Assembly: GCA_905478925.1 (NCBI GenBank)
Contig: CAJQKQ010000015.1
Coordinates: 18,098 to 82,097 of the forward strand
Direction of reading: 5' to 3'
Length of the DNA stretch: 64,000 bases
DNA from: an uncultured Verrucomicrobiales bacterium
GTDB lineage: Bacteria; Verrucomicrobiota; Verrucomicrobiia; Verrucomicrobiales; Akkermansiaceae
In this document: one piece after another, positions 49,302 through 59,491 of the stretch
Layout of the letters: each line of letters opens with the position of its first letter
How positions within the stretch are numbered: position 1 is the first letter of the stretch
Notes under the pieces: model-generated
Seen by the model: only the letters and a program-made list of their open reading frames with translations
Databases searched by the model: none
What the model was told of the DNA's origin: nothing
Made by a program: the position numbers and the translations under genes

Positions 49302-51947
49302 TCACCTCCCCGCAGCCGCAGCTATCCCTCTGAGTTTCCCGTTGAAATCGCCTGCCGCCGCCAAATCCTCCACGGCCATTTCCATCCGCCACCTCCAGTA
49401 GAACGGAATGATCGCGGGGACGTTGATCCGTTCGCCCTCGACGTCGTTGCTGCGCAGTTCCCCGTCCATCGCAAGCAGATCCTGCAACGGGAACACCGCC
49501 CACATCGCCGGTGACTGCATGTGCTGCTCCAGGATGCGCGACGCCATTTCCGGGCTCAGCTCTTTCTCCGGAAACGCCACCCCGAACATCTCCCACGCAA
49601 AGCGCGCCCGCACCTGCTCATCCTCGCGCCACCAACCGCGCAGTGTCGCCATATCGTGAGTTCCGGTGGAAACCACACTCATGTAGGGGGCATGCTGCGG
49701 ATGGGAAAATTCGATCTCGCCGGTCTTCGGCCAGCGCTGAATCTCCAGCGAGAGCATTCCGAGGTCCCGCATCACGCCCGGCACACAGGCGGGCACCATC
49801 CCGAGATCCTCGCCGCAGAGCAGCATATCGCTGGCCGCCCGCATGGCCGGGAGTTTCTCCAGAGCCTTCGCTTCCCAGAAAGCTTCCTGCCGGCGGTAGA
49901 AATAGTCCACATACAGCTCCCGGAGGCCCTGCTGCAGGTCGTCATCGAGCGACTTGAACGAATCCGTATCCGGCATCGACATCCGTGGGTGAAACTCGGT
50001 TCCGAGAGATCCCTCGACCTCGAAGAACAGCACTTCGGCCACCAAGCCCAGCAGCGCATCGAGCAGCCAGTCCTTGTTCGCCCAATCACCGGGACCCAGT
50101 TTTCCGAAAAAATCCACGATCTGCCACTGGCTCGAGAACTCCGGCTTCAGCCCGTAGCAACCCAAGCCGTGATCCCGGAGAAAATCCTGCCTCACCCCGT
50201 CCGCGAACTCGCCAAACCTTTTCTGCAGGTGCTTCCCAAGAATGATGGGTTTGCAGAAACGCTCGGGGTCGAATTCGATACCGCGCTCTGCAAATTCCTC
50301 CACCCGGATCGGTAGAGCGGGATCGAACCAACCCATGATCCCGTCGATATGCTCCACCGGCACCTGCCAGATGCGGAAAAACCCGAGGATGTGGTCGATC
50401 CGGTAGGCATCGAAGTAGCGGCTGAGCTTTTCGAAACGGGCGCGCCACCAGGCATAGCCGTCCTTCTTCATCTCCTCCCAGTTGTAGGTCGGGAAACCCC
50501 AGTTCTGGCCTTTCACCGCAAACGCATCCGGCGGAGCACCGGTCTGGGCGTGCATGTTGAAAAGGTGCGGCGCTACCCACGCATCCACGGAATCCCGGTC
50601 CACACCGATCGGCAGATCGCCTTTCAGGGCAACCCCCACCGAGTGCAAGTGCTCCACCGCGTCGGCGAGCTGGCGGTCGAGCTCATATTGCAGCCAGACG
50701 TAATAGATCGCCTCGGTGCTGATCGCCAAGGCCTCCGCCTTCTCCGCATCGTATTCCGCCCACTCGCCCCATTCGGAAAACACCGCCGTACCGTGCTCGT
50801 CGCGCTTCACCGAGAAGATCGCATAGTCGAGAACCCAGTTGCGGTTCCGTTTCAGGAAGCCAAGGAACCCCTTGTCGCGGAGGATCGCATCGTGGTTCGT
50901 ATCGAAAATTTCCCGCGTCACCCGCCACTTCACGGCCATCACCGCCTCGTAGTCCATCTGCTTGGCGGAGTTCAGGTGCGCCCTTTCCACAGCGAAATCA
51001 GCCTCGTCCGCAATGGGATAGCTCATTTCATCCAGCCGCAGATAAAGCGGATGCAGGGCGAAAACACTGATCGCCGAATACGGATAGCTGTCGCTCCATG
51101 TTCGCGAGGAGGTCGTGTCGTTGATCGGCAGGATCTGGATCATTTTCAGCCCCGCCGAGGCCGCCCAATCGCCCATCCCTTTCAGATCGGCAAACTCCCC
51201 CACCCCGCAGCCCGCTTCACTGCGCAGGGAAAACACCGGGATCGCCACCCCGGCAGCCCGGAATTTTAGATCCAGACTCCTCCGGAAATTCTCATCGGAG
51301 ACGACCACATGCTTCGCCCCATCGCGCCGCTCCAGCACCCGGTTCTGCCCATCCTCCAGTTTCACCGCACCGCCCAACTCCGCATCGTAGAGCCCGTACT
51401 TGTATTCCACCCGCCAGTCCACCGGCAGTTCGATCCCTGCCTCCCAGAGATTCTCCGCCACCTCGACCATAGCCACCGCCCGGTGGTAGTCCCAATCGCC
51501 GAGCGTTTCGAAGCCACCCACCAAGCAAGGCACCAAACCCTCCGGCAACTGGCTCATGTGCAGCCGGAATACATGGTTCCCTTTCAGAGCGGCTTTCCCC
51601 GTCTTCCTGGTGTTCGCAGCCACGACATTGAAGACCTTCGCCTCGTAGATACGGTCATCCATCCCCGCCGATCTCCAATCATCCAGAAACAATATCTTCT
51701 CTCCGCTTCTCGCTCCCCGCTTCCAACTTCTCACCCCACCCCATTCCCGCAACTCCATCCCATCGCCCTCGCGCTTCAGGATGTAGTTGTATTTCAGATT
51801 GGCGTCTTCCGCCTCCACCTCCAACTCCCAGTGCCCGGCATCCGCCCATTCCATCGGCAGCTCCTGGGTAATCCCGCCAAGCTCCATCTCAAGCCACAGC
51901 GACTCCCCCATCACCGTCCCATAGGCCACCCTGAATTCCAAAGTCAT
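49302..51947 (-). CDS. malQ: 4-alpha-glucanotransferase, DPE2-like with N-terminal CBM20-like domains
   Basis: ALKGDLPIGVDRDSVDAWVAPHLFNMHAQTGAPPDAFAVKGQNWGFPTYNW, YFDAYRIDHILGFFRIWQVP, LLCGEDLGMVPACVPGVMRDLGMLSLEIQRWPK. Confidence 0.92.
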   Translation of the reverse strand: MTLEFRVAYGTVMGESLWLEMELGGITQELPMEWADAGHWELEVEAEDANLKYNYILKREGDGMELREWGGVRSWKRGARSGEKILFLDDWRSAGMDDRIYEAKVFNVVAANTRKTGKAALKGNHVFRLHMSQLPEGLVPCLVGGFETLGDWDYHRAVAMVEVAENLWEAGIELPVDWRVEYKYGLYDAELGGAVKLEDGQNRVLERRDGAKHVVVSDENFRRSLDLKFRAAGVAIPVFSLRSEAGCGVGEFADLKGMGDWAASAGLKMIQILPINDTTSSRTWSDSYPYSAISVFALHPLYLRLDEMSYPIADEADFAVERAHLNSAKQMDYEAVMAVKWRVTREIFDTNHDAILRDKGFLGFLKRNRNWVLDYAIFSVKRDEHGTAVFSEWGEWAEYDAEKAEALAISTEAIYYVWLQYELDRQLADAVEHLHSVGVALKGDLPIGVDRDSVDAWVAPHLFNMHAQTGAPPDAFAVKGQNWGFPTYNWEEMKKDGYAWWRARFEKLSRYFDAYRIDHILGFFRIWQVPVEHIDGIMGWFDPALPIRVEEFAERGIEFDPERFCKPIILGKHLQKRFGEFADGVRQDFLRDHGLGCYGLKPEFSSQWQIVDFFGKLGPGDWANKDWLLDALLGLVAEVLFFEVEGSLGTEFHPRMSMPDTDSFKSLDDDLQQGLRELYVDYFYRRQEAFWEAKALEKLPAMRAASDMLLCGEDLGMVPACVPGVMRDLGMLSLEIQRWPKTGEIEFSHPQHAPYMSVVSTGTHDMATLRGWWREDEQVRARFAWEMFGVAFPEKELSPEMASRILEQHMQSPAMWAVFPLQDLLAMDGELRSNDVEGERINVPAIIPFYWRWRMEMAVEDLAAAGDFNGKLRGIAAAAGR

Positions 51948-52159
51948 CTGCCCCTAACTAAGCCACCACCGCGCCAATCCGCCATCGAAAAACCCGGAAT
52001 TGCAGGGTCGAATCTTCTTCCATCTCCAAGGCACGGATCACCAGCTTGTTTTTATTCTCGACTGACGGCATTCGGAGAAGAGGGATTCGATCGGGGCGAC
52101 ATTCCTTTATCAATGATGGCGATTGGATCACGGAGCCGCTAGGCAAGATGCCTACCGGA

Positions 52160-52260
52160 ACGACCTGGGGCTGGAATCCCCAGCTACTTTCCTTGCGGCG
52201 GGACGCCGCTTTCACGGCCTGCCCCGTGACGGGGACAGCTACTCCAGTGAGGAGACGGGG
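52160..52260. repeat. Hairpin-rich intergenic segment
   Basis: CTGGGGCTGGAATCCCCAG and GCCCCGTGACGGGG stems. Confidence 0.45.
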
Positions 52261-52298
52261 TTATGCGGGTTGGAGGGGACGGATGCGGTTCATCCACC

Positions 52299-53189
52299 CT
52301 AAAAGAACACCGCTACCGCATGGAACACCCCGGCGAAAAGCACCAGTTCCACCGAGCCGAGTGCAAGCAGCCGGTTCATGCGGGCGTCCGCAGGTAAAGT
52401 CAGCACCCCCCAGATGATACGCATCCCGATGACGAACACCGGCAGGCTTGCCAGCCCGAAAAGCGGATAACCCATCACCAGCCAGCCTATCCCCAGCAAG
52501 GCCGCAACCTTGATCTCCAGCCAGATCACCCCGGCTGCTACCTTGGGGCCGAACCTCACCGCCAACGTCCGTTTCCCCACCAATGCATCGCCCTCGCGGT
52601 CGCGGAAATTGTTCACTGAGATCAGCACCGCCGAGAGCAGCCCGATCTGCCCGCCGAGCAAAATCGCCTCCACCGGCCAGCCGCCGGTCTGGATGAAAAC
52701 AGTCCCCATCACCGCCACAAACCCGAAGAACAGCACCACGAAAATTTCTCCCAGCCCCCGGTAGGCCAGCGGGAACGGCCCGCCGGTGTAGCCATACGCC
52801 AAGAACAGCGAGGGCAATCCGATCACCAACATGACCCAACCTCGTTCCATCACCAGAAACGCCCCGAAAAACACCGCCCCGCCGAGAAACACCGCCCCGA
52901 GACCCATCACCTGGCCGAAGCTCATCTCGCCGGTCCCGGTCAACCGCTTCGGCCCCGTCCGCCGCTCGCCGTCCGCCCCTTTTTTCCCGTCCACCGCGTC
53001 GTTGAAGAAATTCGTCGCAATCTGGATACAAAGCGCCCCCAGCAACGTGCAGATCAGCAGCCACCAGTCGATACTCCCCGAGAGTTTCCAGGCCAGCACC
53101 CCGCCCGCCCAAACCGGTACAATTCCCGCAGCCAAGGTCTTCGGCCTCGCCCCGGAGATGAGGGCTTTTCGTAGTGTTCTTGATTTCAT
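52299..53189 (-). CDS. menA: 1,4-dihydroxy-2-naphthoate polyprenyltransferase
   Basis: ISGARPKTLAAGIVPVWAG, IQIATNFFNDAVDGKKGAD, NNFRDREGDALVGKRTLAVRFG. Confidence 0.9.
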   Translation of the reverse strand: MKSRTLRKALISGARPKTLAAGIVPVWAGGVLAWKLSGSIDWWLLICTLLGALCIQIATNFFNDAVDGKKGADGERRTGPKRLTGTGEMSFGQVMGLGAVFLGGAVFFGAFLVMERGWVMLVIGLPSLFLAYGYTGGPFPLAYRGLGEIFVVLFFGFVAVMGTVFIQTGGWPVEAILLGGQIGLLSAVLISVNNFRDREGDALVGKRTLAVRFGPKVAAGVIWLEIKVAALLGIGWLVMGYPLFGLASLPVFVIGMRIIWGVLTLPADARMNRLLALGSVELVLFAGVFHAVAVFF

Positions 53190-53256
53190 CGTTCGGGGGA
53201 GGGCGTGAATACCAACCTCTTCCACTGATCACGGCTCACTCGGCACTGATCACTTC

Positions 53257-54072
53257 CTACGGCACCCTCGGAAACTTGGAGAAATCCGGCTTCCGCTTTT
53301 CGATGAATGCCTCTTTCCCCTCCCTGCCCTCCTCGGACATGTAGTAGAGGAGAGTCGCATTTCCGGCGAGGTCGAGCAGGCCCATCTGGCCGTCGCAATC
53401 GGCGTTGAGGGCGGATTTCAGGCAACGCAGGGCGAGCGGCGAGTGGGCGAGCATCTCGCGGCACCACTTGACAGTCTCGGTCTCCAGTTCCGCGAGCGGG
53501 ACGACGGTGTTCACCAAGCCCATGTCGAGCGCCTGCTGCGCATCGTACTGGCGGCAGAGAAACCAGATTTCGCGCGCCTTCTTCTGCCCGACGATGCGGG
53601 CGAGGTAACTGGAGCCGAGGCCGCCATCGAAACTCCCGACCTTCGGGCCGGTCTGGCCGAAGCGGGCGTTGTCTGCGGCGATGGTGAGATCGCAGACGAT
53701 GTGGAGCACGTGCCCGCCGCCGATCGCGTAGCCCGCGACCATCGCCACAACGGGCTTGGGCAACGAGCGGATCTTTTTCTGGAGATCGAGGACATTGAGG
53801 CGCGGCACCCCGTCGCCACCGATATAGCCCGCGTGACCACGCACCTTCTGGTCTCCTCCGGAGCAGAAGGCCAGATCGCCCTCGCCGGTGAGGATGATGG
53901 CTCCCACATCCGGATCCTCGTGTGCCATGTCGAAGGCGCGAAGCATTTCCGTTACCGTCTGCGGCCGGAAGGCATTGCGCACCTCCGGGCGGTTGATCGT
54001 CACTTTGGCGATGGCGCCGTCCTCCGTCGTCTCGTAACGGATGTCTTCGAACTCGTGTTTTGAAACCCACAT
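53257..54072 (-). CDS. menB: 1,4-dihydroxy-2-naphthoyl-CoA synthase
   Basis: [91 protein letters not shown]. Confidence 0.95.
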   Translation of the reverse strand: MWVSKHEFEDIRYETTEDGAIAKVTINRPEVRNAFRPQTVTEMLRAFDMAHEDPDVGAIILTGEGDLAFCSGGDQKVRGHAGYIGGDGVPRLNVLDLQKKIRSLPKPVVAMVAGYAIGGGHVLHIVCDLTIAADNARFGQTGPKVGSFDGGLGSSYLARIVGQKKAREIWFLCRQYDAQQALDMGLVNTVVPLAELETETVKWCREMLAHSPLALRCLKSALNADCDGQMGLLDLAGNATLLYYMSEEGREGKEAFIEKRKPDFSKFPRVP

Positions 54073-54293
54073 CTTGAGGGGAATCTGCCCTGCCCCGGGG
54101 GTGTTATCAACCGTGAAAACGCGAAGGCGGCCTGGTGGAAATGGATGCCCGAGTTGTGAAATTTAAAGAATGGCTCGCGCAGAGTCGCAAAGACGCAAAG
54201 CCAAGCATGTGGAAATATCATTTTCCGTAGACCCATTATCCAAAACTTTCAGAGCTGGAATCTCGCTCGATCTTTTCCGCACGCCACCTATCC

Positions 54294-56663
54294 TTGGGGG
54301 AGATGAAAGGGGAAAGCGAAGAATCCGACATCCTCGGGGAAGAGATCCATGGCCTCGCGGAACACGACGGCATACTCGGCGTCAGTGCAGATCCCGCCCA
54401 CGGCAGGCTGGAAATCGAATTCGATCCGGAGCGCCTGAGTGAAAACGATCTGCGGGAAATGGCAGCAGAGGACGCAGGTGGGGTCGCGATGGCGCTGCGC
54501 AAGCTCAGCTTCCGACTGGAAAGTTCCGGCTGCGAAGCGGGCGCGCTGAAGCTTGAGAAAAAGGTCGGAAAGATCCACGGCGTCCGGCGCGCCACCGCCA
54601 CCTACCTCGGCAAGGTGCTCTGCCTTACCTTCGATACATCGTTGGCCGCCGAGTCGGATGTGGTCGCCGGACTGGAGCGCACCGGGGCGAAAATCAGCCC
54701 GCTAGAAATCGAAAAAACGACCGAAAAGCCATGGCCGGAGCGAATCCGTTCCGGCGACCTCAACGAGGAGATTTCCTGCGGACTCGGCCTGCTGTTCCTC
54801 GTCGCCGCTTTCTCCGTGGTGAAAGTTTCCGGAATCAGCTGGTGGACTCACGGGCTCTATCTCGGAGCCTATGTATTTGCCGGACAGGAAGGGGTGAAGT
54901 CCGCAATCGCCTCGCTCAGAGAGAAAGTGCTCGATGTCGATGTCCTGATGGTTCTCGCGGCACTCGGGGCTGCGCTCGTCGGTGCGCCTTTCGAGGGTGC
55001 CCTACTGCTGTTCCTTTTCAGCTTCTCCAACGTCCTCCAGCGCTACGCCATGGATCGCACCCACCGCGCCATCGAGTCGCTGCTAACCCTGCGACCCGAG
55101 ACGGCACTGGTGATGCGGGGCGGCGGCACCGTCTCAGTTCCGGTGGAGGATCTGGAAATCGGCGAGACCGTGGTGGTGAAACCCGGCGAGCAAATCCCGG
55201 TGGACGGCGAGCTTTCCGAAGGTCGCACACATGTGGACGAATCCTCGCTCACCGGCGAATCGATGCCGGTGGCGAAAACCCCCGGAAGCACCCTCTTTGC
55301 AGGGACGATCAACCAGAGCGGCGGCATAGAATTGGAAGTTACCAAGCGCTCGGAGGACTCTGCGCTGGCACGCATGGTCAAGCTCGTCGCTGAAGCGCAG
55401 GCGGAGAAATCTCGCACCCAGCGTTTCCTTGAAACCGCCGAGCAATGGTATGCGATGGGCGTGATCCTTTTCACCATAGGCGTGTTCCTGGTGCCGTGGC
55501 TGATGTGGGGAGAAACCTTCGCCGAGGCCTTCTACCGCGCGATGACCGTGATGGTCGTCGCCTCACCCTGCGCGCTTATCATCAGCACGCCTGCAACCGT
55601 TCTTTCCGCCATCGGCGGCGCGGCGCGGCGCGGCATACTCATCAAGGGTGGCTCGCACCTGGAGCGCGCATCTATGGTCGACATCGTAGCCGTCGACAAG
55701 ACCGGCACGCTCACGATCGGCAAGCCCTCGCTCACCGAAATCGTTTCCCCGCAGGGCAGGAACGGTGTCCCGGGTGATCTCCCTCAGGAAGCCGTAGAGC
55801 TCCTGCGTATCGCCGCCGCACTGGAATCGAAATCCGAGCATCCCCTTGCCCACGCCATCGTCGATGCAGCCGCAGGCCTGAAAACCGAGATCCCCGCCGC
55901 CACCGCTTTCCAATCCACAACCGGAAAAGGGGCGGAAGCCACCATTAAAGACAAGCGCTACCTGATCGGCAGCGAACGCTGGTTCCGCGAGATCGAGGCG
56001 GACGGCTTCAGTTCTCTTTCCGAACTCTCAAAACCCCTCCAGGAGAAAGGCCACACCTGTGTCTGGCTCGGCCTGCGGGAGGGCGACATGGTCACGGCCA
56101 TGGCTGTCTTCGCCATGGCCGATACGATACGACCGGAAGCTAGGGAGCTCACCGCCCAGCTCCACAAGCTCGGCGTGAAAAAGGTCGTCATGCTCACCGG
56201 CGACCAAAGAGCCGTCGCGAAGACTATCGCCGCGGAGGCCGGGGTCGATGAAATCCAGGCGGAGCTTTTGCCCGAAGACAAGCTCAAGGTCATCCGCGAG
56301 CTAAAGCGCGAGGGTTGTGTGATGATGGTCGGCGACGGCGTGAACGACGCCCCGGCTCTCGCCGCCTCCGACCTCAGCGTCGCGATGGGAGCGGCCGGAA
56401 CCGATGTCGCAATGGAGACGGCCGATGTGGTGCTGATGGGCGATCGTTTGGAAAATATTCCCCTTCTCCTCAGCCACTCGCGGCGGGCGAAGCGCCTCCT
56501 TATCCAGAACCTCTCGCTCGCCGCCGGCGTGATCTTTTTCCTCATCATCGCCGCCCTCGGCTTCGCCCTGCCGCTGCCGATCGGTGTCGTCGGCCACGAG
56601 GGCAGCACGGTTATCGTCTGCCTCAACGGCTTGCGGCTGCTGATGATCGCAAAATCGGCATAG
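54294..56663 (+). CDS. Heavy metal translocating P-type ATPase
   Basis: VVASPCALIISTPA CPx motif, DKTGTLTIG, VGDGVNDAPALAASDLSVAMG; start may be 54303. Confidence 0.92.
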   Translation: MGEMKGESEESDILGEEIHGLAEHDGILGVSADPAHGRLEIEFDPERLSENDLREMAAEDAGGVAMALRKLSFRLESSGCEAGALKLEKKVGKIHGVRRATATYLGKVLCLTFDTSLAAESDVVAGLERTGAKISPLEIEKTTEKPWPERIRSGDLNEEISCGLGLLFLVAAFSVVKVSGISWWTHGLYLGAYVFAGQEGVKSAIASLREKVLDVDVLMVLAALGAALVGAPFEGALLLFLFSFSNVLQRYAMDRTHRAIESLLTLRPETALVMRGGGTVSVPVEDLEIGETVVVKPGEQIPVDGELSEGRTHVDESSLTGESMPVAKTPGSTLFAGTINQSGGIELEVTKRSEDSALARMVKLVAEAQAEKSRTQRFLETAEQWYAMGVILFTIGVFLVPWLMWGETFAEAFYRAMTVMVVASPCALIISTPATVLSAIGGAARRGILIKGGSHLERASMVDIVAVDKTGTLTIGKPSLTEIVSPQGRNGVPGDLPQEAVELLRIAAALESKSEHPLAHAIVDAAAGLKTEIPAATAFQSTTGKGAEATIKDKRYLIGSERWFREIEADGFSSLSELSKPLQEKGHTCVWLGLREGDMVTAMAVFAMADTIRPEARELTAQLHKLGVKKVVMLTGDQRAVAKTIAAEAGVDEIQAELLPEDKLKVIRELKREGCVMMVGDGVNDAPALAASDLSVAMGAAGTDVAMETADVVLMGDRLENIPLLLSHSRRAKRLLIQNLSLAAGVIFFLIIAALGFALPLPIGVVGHEGSTVIVCLNGLRLLMIAKSA

Positions 56664-56705
56664 CCCCCGATCCCTGTTCGAATCACGAGAAATCTGGCAT
56701 CAAAA

Positions 56706-56858
56706 GCGCCGCAGGCTCTGGACTGCTGGGATTCTTCATTCCCAGCTCTCACGAGAAGCGTCGCCCATCGCAGCGATTGGTCGCTACCTGCCGACTGATT
56801 ACAAACACATCAACCCCGAAAGCTGCGGAACACCACAGCAGTCCAAAGCCTGCGGCGC
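56706..56858 (-). repeat. RAYT-associated palindromic repeat, copy E3 (inverted relative to E1/E2)
   Basis: GCGCCGCAGGCTCTGGACTGCTGGGATTCTTCATTCCCAGCTCTCACGAGAAGCG ... AGCAGTCCAAAGCCTGCGGCGC, matches reverse complement of E2. Confidence 0.85.
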
Positions 56859-56871
56859 ACCCTCAATCCAG

Positions 56872-57186
56872 CTAGCGGCGCTGGAGCTCGTGGGAGGGGA
56901 AAAACAGGCGCGCGATCCCGTTCAGTAGCCCTGCGAAAATCCGGTAGGTAACGAACAGCACCACCGCAACCATCCCGATGGCGACGAACATCACCAACGC
57001 CATGAACCCGAGAATGATCCATAGCGGCCACCATCTCGCATCGAGCTGTTTCACCCGACCCTGCCACGTGCCCCACTGCGCCCAGGGAGTTCCCTTCGCG
57101 GATTCCTCACGCACAGGTTTCGGCTCCACGGAAACGCCGTCGATTTCGACGACCTCCGCTTCGATGGTTGGTTCGTTGCCACTCAT
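56872..57186 (-). CDS. Small membrane protein, hypothetical
   Basis: 104 aa, WWPLWIILGFMALVMFVAIGMVAVVLFVTYRIFAGLLNGIARLFF. Confidence 0.6.
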   Translation of the reverse strand: MSGNEPTIEAEVVEIDGVSVEPKPVREESAKGTPWAQWGTWQGRVKQLDARWWPLWIILGFMALVMFVAIGMVAVVLFVTYRIFAGLLNGIARLFFPSHELQRR

Positions 57187-57443
57187 TCCGCAGCGAACTT
57201 AGCCTATCTCCCAGAAAATTAAACTGAGAAACCCAGGCACGAAAAAGCGGCACGACGGATCAGCCACAGGGAAAACCCAATAACCCAAAGCGGAGCCAAG
57301 GGAGTAAAAACGGCTTATCCGTCGATGAACCCAAATTTTCCTCTTCGATCTTGAAGCGCAGATGAACGCGCGAAGCAACAGAAGGATGATAAAACTCATG
57401 CAGACGCTGCGCCACCACGGCTACAGATTTTTCGCAGGCAGTC

Positions 57444-57728
57444 AAATCACCGGCGCGGAGGGGGTGTGATTTTTATCGGTGTTTCTCACCCGGTAGGGCT
57501 GATCCGGCTCGGTCAGCCCACTTCAAAAATCTAGCAGCCCGCCACACCCACACGGAAATGAGATCCCGGGGGGGAAATACGGTGTCTTGCCGTGGCTTCA
57601 CTCCCTTTCCGGAGATACGGCGCATCCGTTTTTGATCAGGGCCGACCGAGCCGGATCAGCCCTACCATGATTGAATGACTTGGGCTGCGGCAGGCTAATA
57701 CACCGATAAAAATCACCGGCGCGGAGGG
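57444..57728. mobile_element. MITE-like element with nested inverted repeats and 19-bp flanking direct repeats
   Basis: AAATCACCGGCGCGGAGGG at 57444-57462 and 57710-57728; GTGATTTTTATCGGTGT (57466-57482) vs ACACCGATAAAAATCAC (57700-57716); GGTAGGGCTGATCCGGCTCGGTC (57492-57514) vs inverted 57644-57666. Confidence 0.75.
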
Positions 57729-58685
57729 CGACCCTCCGGAGGCCTTCCGCCCGGGGGCTGGCCGGGCGGCCGTCCTCCCGGGCGTCCCCGTCCGCGCCGG
57801 CGTCCACCCTCGGGGGGCGACTTGAAGAAAGAGCGATCGGGAGTGCCGCGCCAGCTGCGGCCGATGAAGGGATAGGTATTACTAATCACATAGTAGTAGG
57901 TTTCTTCGGGGAATTGCGGCGTGACGCCTTGACGGCCGTTGAACTCGTCGAGGTCGCCCAAGCCCTCGGCGGATTCGAAATCCTCCTCGAAACGGCCGTC
58001 GTACGAGCCGCCGGGGCCGTTGGCTTGCTTCGGGCGCTTGCCGGTTTTCAGGCGATAGCTCGGCTTCAGTTCCGTTACCTCGCTTTTCGCATCATCCGCA
58101 TCCTTGTACCCATAGACGGCGTAGATCGGGAAGCCGTCGGCAGCCCAGCCGACCAGGGTCATGGTATCCTTGGTCGCGCCAAGGCGTTCGATCAAGCCGA
58201 TGGGCAGGCCGTGGTAGTGGTAGGCTCCGTTCGGCTGCACATGGGCGTGGTTCCGATCCAGGCCGAGATCCATCTGGCCGCTCATCGCCTGATAATGCCA
58301 GCCGGAGGAGCGGTCGTTGTTCCAAACCTCCGCGGTACCCGGCTCGAAAGGAACCCCGTTCAGCGCAACACCGAAAAACGAGCGCTGCGGCGGAGTGGGT
58401 TTCGCGGCGATCTCCGGCTTGAGCCTGACCCGGAACTCATACTTCTGCTCGGCGAGGCGGTTCGGGTTCCCCCGGTTCGGAAACTGCCCACGGCGTGTGA
58501 TCGGGCCAACCGTTCGAGCGGATGATGCGGTGGCTTGCGGTTTCCTCGATCTCGACCTTGTGGCTGGGATCGGCGGTCTTGTTTGCTGCGACCCCTCCGT
58601 CATGCGAAGGCTTGCCGGTGATGTGCGCGTGCAGGGCGGTGCATGACACCAGCAGGGCGAGCGCGGAGTGGATGCGGGCTTTCAT
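57713..58685 (-). pseudogene. YHYH domain protein, apparent +1 frameshift near 58490
   Basis: MKARIHSALALLVSCTALHAHITGKPSHDGG...SHRIIRSNGWPDHT in one frame, RGQFPNRGNPNRLAEQKYEFRVRLKP...NHAHVQPNGAYHYHGLPIGLIERLG in the next. Confidence 0.7.
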
Positions 58686-58772
58686 GATGTCTGCCATCAT
58701 CCGCACCCATCGCGGCAGACACAAGAAAGGGATTGTTAAGAGTCGGTTAAGCCTTTGTGTGTGAAATGACAA

Positions 58773-59450
58773 CTACCTCGGCAGGGCGACGCGAGGCATG
58801 GGCACGATGAAACTCCCCAGGAACAATCCCCCGATGAAGCCGCCGAGGTGTGCTCCATGGGCGGTTATTTGATCACCCCCGATGTAACCGTTGAAATCCA
58901 GGATCAAGCTGAGGACACCTAAAAGCGCGAGCTGCGACGGGGCGATCGGTCTCGCGACAGGCCAGACATGGGGATTGGGAAGTTGCCAGCGAACGGCCAT
59001 GGCCAGATAAAGCCCCTCGAAACCCATGACTGCCCCGGATGCACCGAGACAAGGGTTGGGTGCGTCCGCATTGAGCGCGACATGGCAGATATTGCCACAG
59101 ATGCCGGTGAAAACGAAAATCGGCAGCACCCAGCGTGCGCCCAAGAGCTCCGAGGCAATGGCTGCGAAGATCCAGAGAAACGCCATGTTTCCCGAGAGAT
59201 GCCCGAAATCAGCGTGCAGCAGAGTGGCCGTGAAGAGAGTGAAAATTTCCTTAGCAGCGCCCATGCTGAAATTTCCGGAACGGATCTCGCCCCATGCGGA
59301 AACGATCCCCTCCGGCACGGCGGAGAAGCGGTAGGTGAACCCGTAATCGGCGAAATTCTGCACGATCAACACCGCCGTGATAAAAACGATCAGGCCAAGG
59401 GTCAGCCCCTGCTGCCGGAGCAACTCACGCAGTTGGAAAAAGCGGGGCAC
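58773..59450 (-). CDS. Rhomboid family intramembrane serine protease
   Basis: ATLLHADFGHLSGNMAFLWIFA, LGASGAVMGFEGLYLA, AHGAHLGGFIGGLFLG. Confidence 0.88.
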   Translation of the reverse strand: MPRFFQLRELLRQQGLTLGLIVFITAVLIVQNFADYGFTYRFSAVPEGIVSAWGEIRSGNFSMGAAKEIFTLFTATLLHADFGHLSGNMAFLWIFAAIASELLGARWVLPIFVFTGICGNICHVALNADAPNPCLGASGAVMGFEGLYLAMAVRWQLPNPHVWPVARPIAPSQLALLGVLSLILDFNGYIGGDQITAHGAHLGGFIGGLFLGSFIVPMPRVALPR

Positions 59451-59491
59451 GGGGCAGAATAATAAAACGGCGACCGAAGGTCACCGCTACG

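Noticed and set aside
47128-49401. 757-aa plus-strand ORF
   Set aside because: Antisense to clearly conserved sucD and sucC; long antisense frames are expected at this GC content.
56663-56705. tRNA-like TTCGAATC string (CCCTGTTCGAATCACGAG)
   Set aside because: No acceptor stem or anticodon arm can be assembled around it.
57199-57445. Overlapping 61- and 66-aa minus ORFs between 57.2 and 57.45 kb
   Set aside because: Short, no motif, overlapping frames; perhaps gene debris but not supportable.
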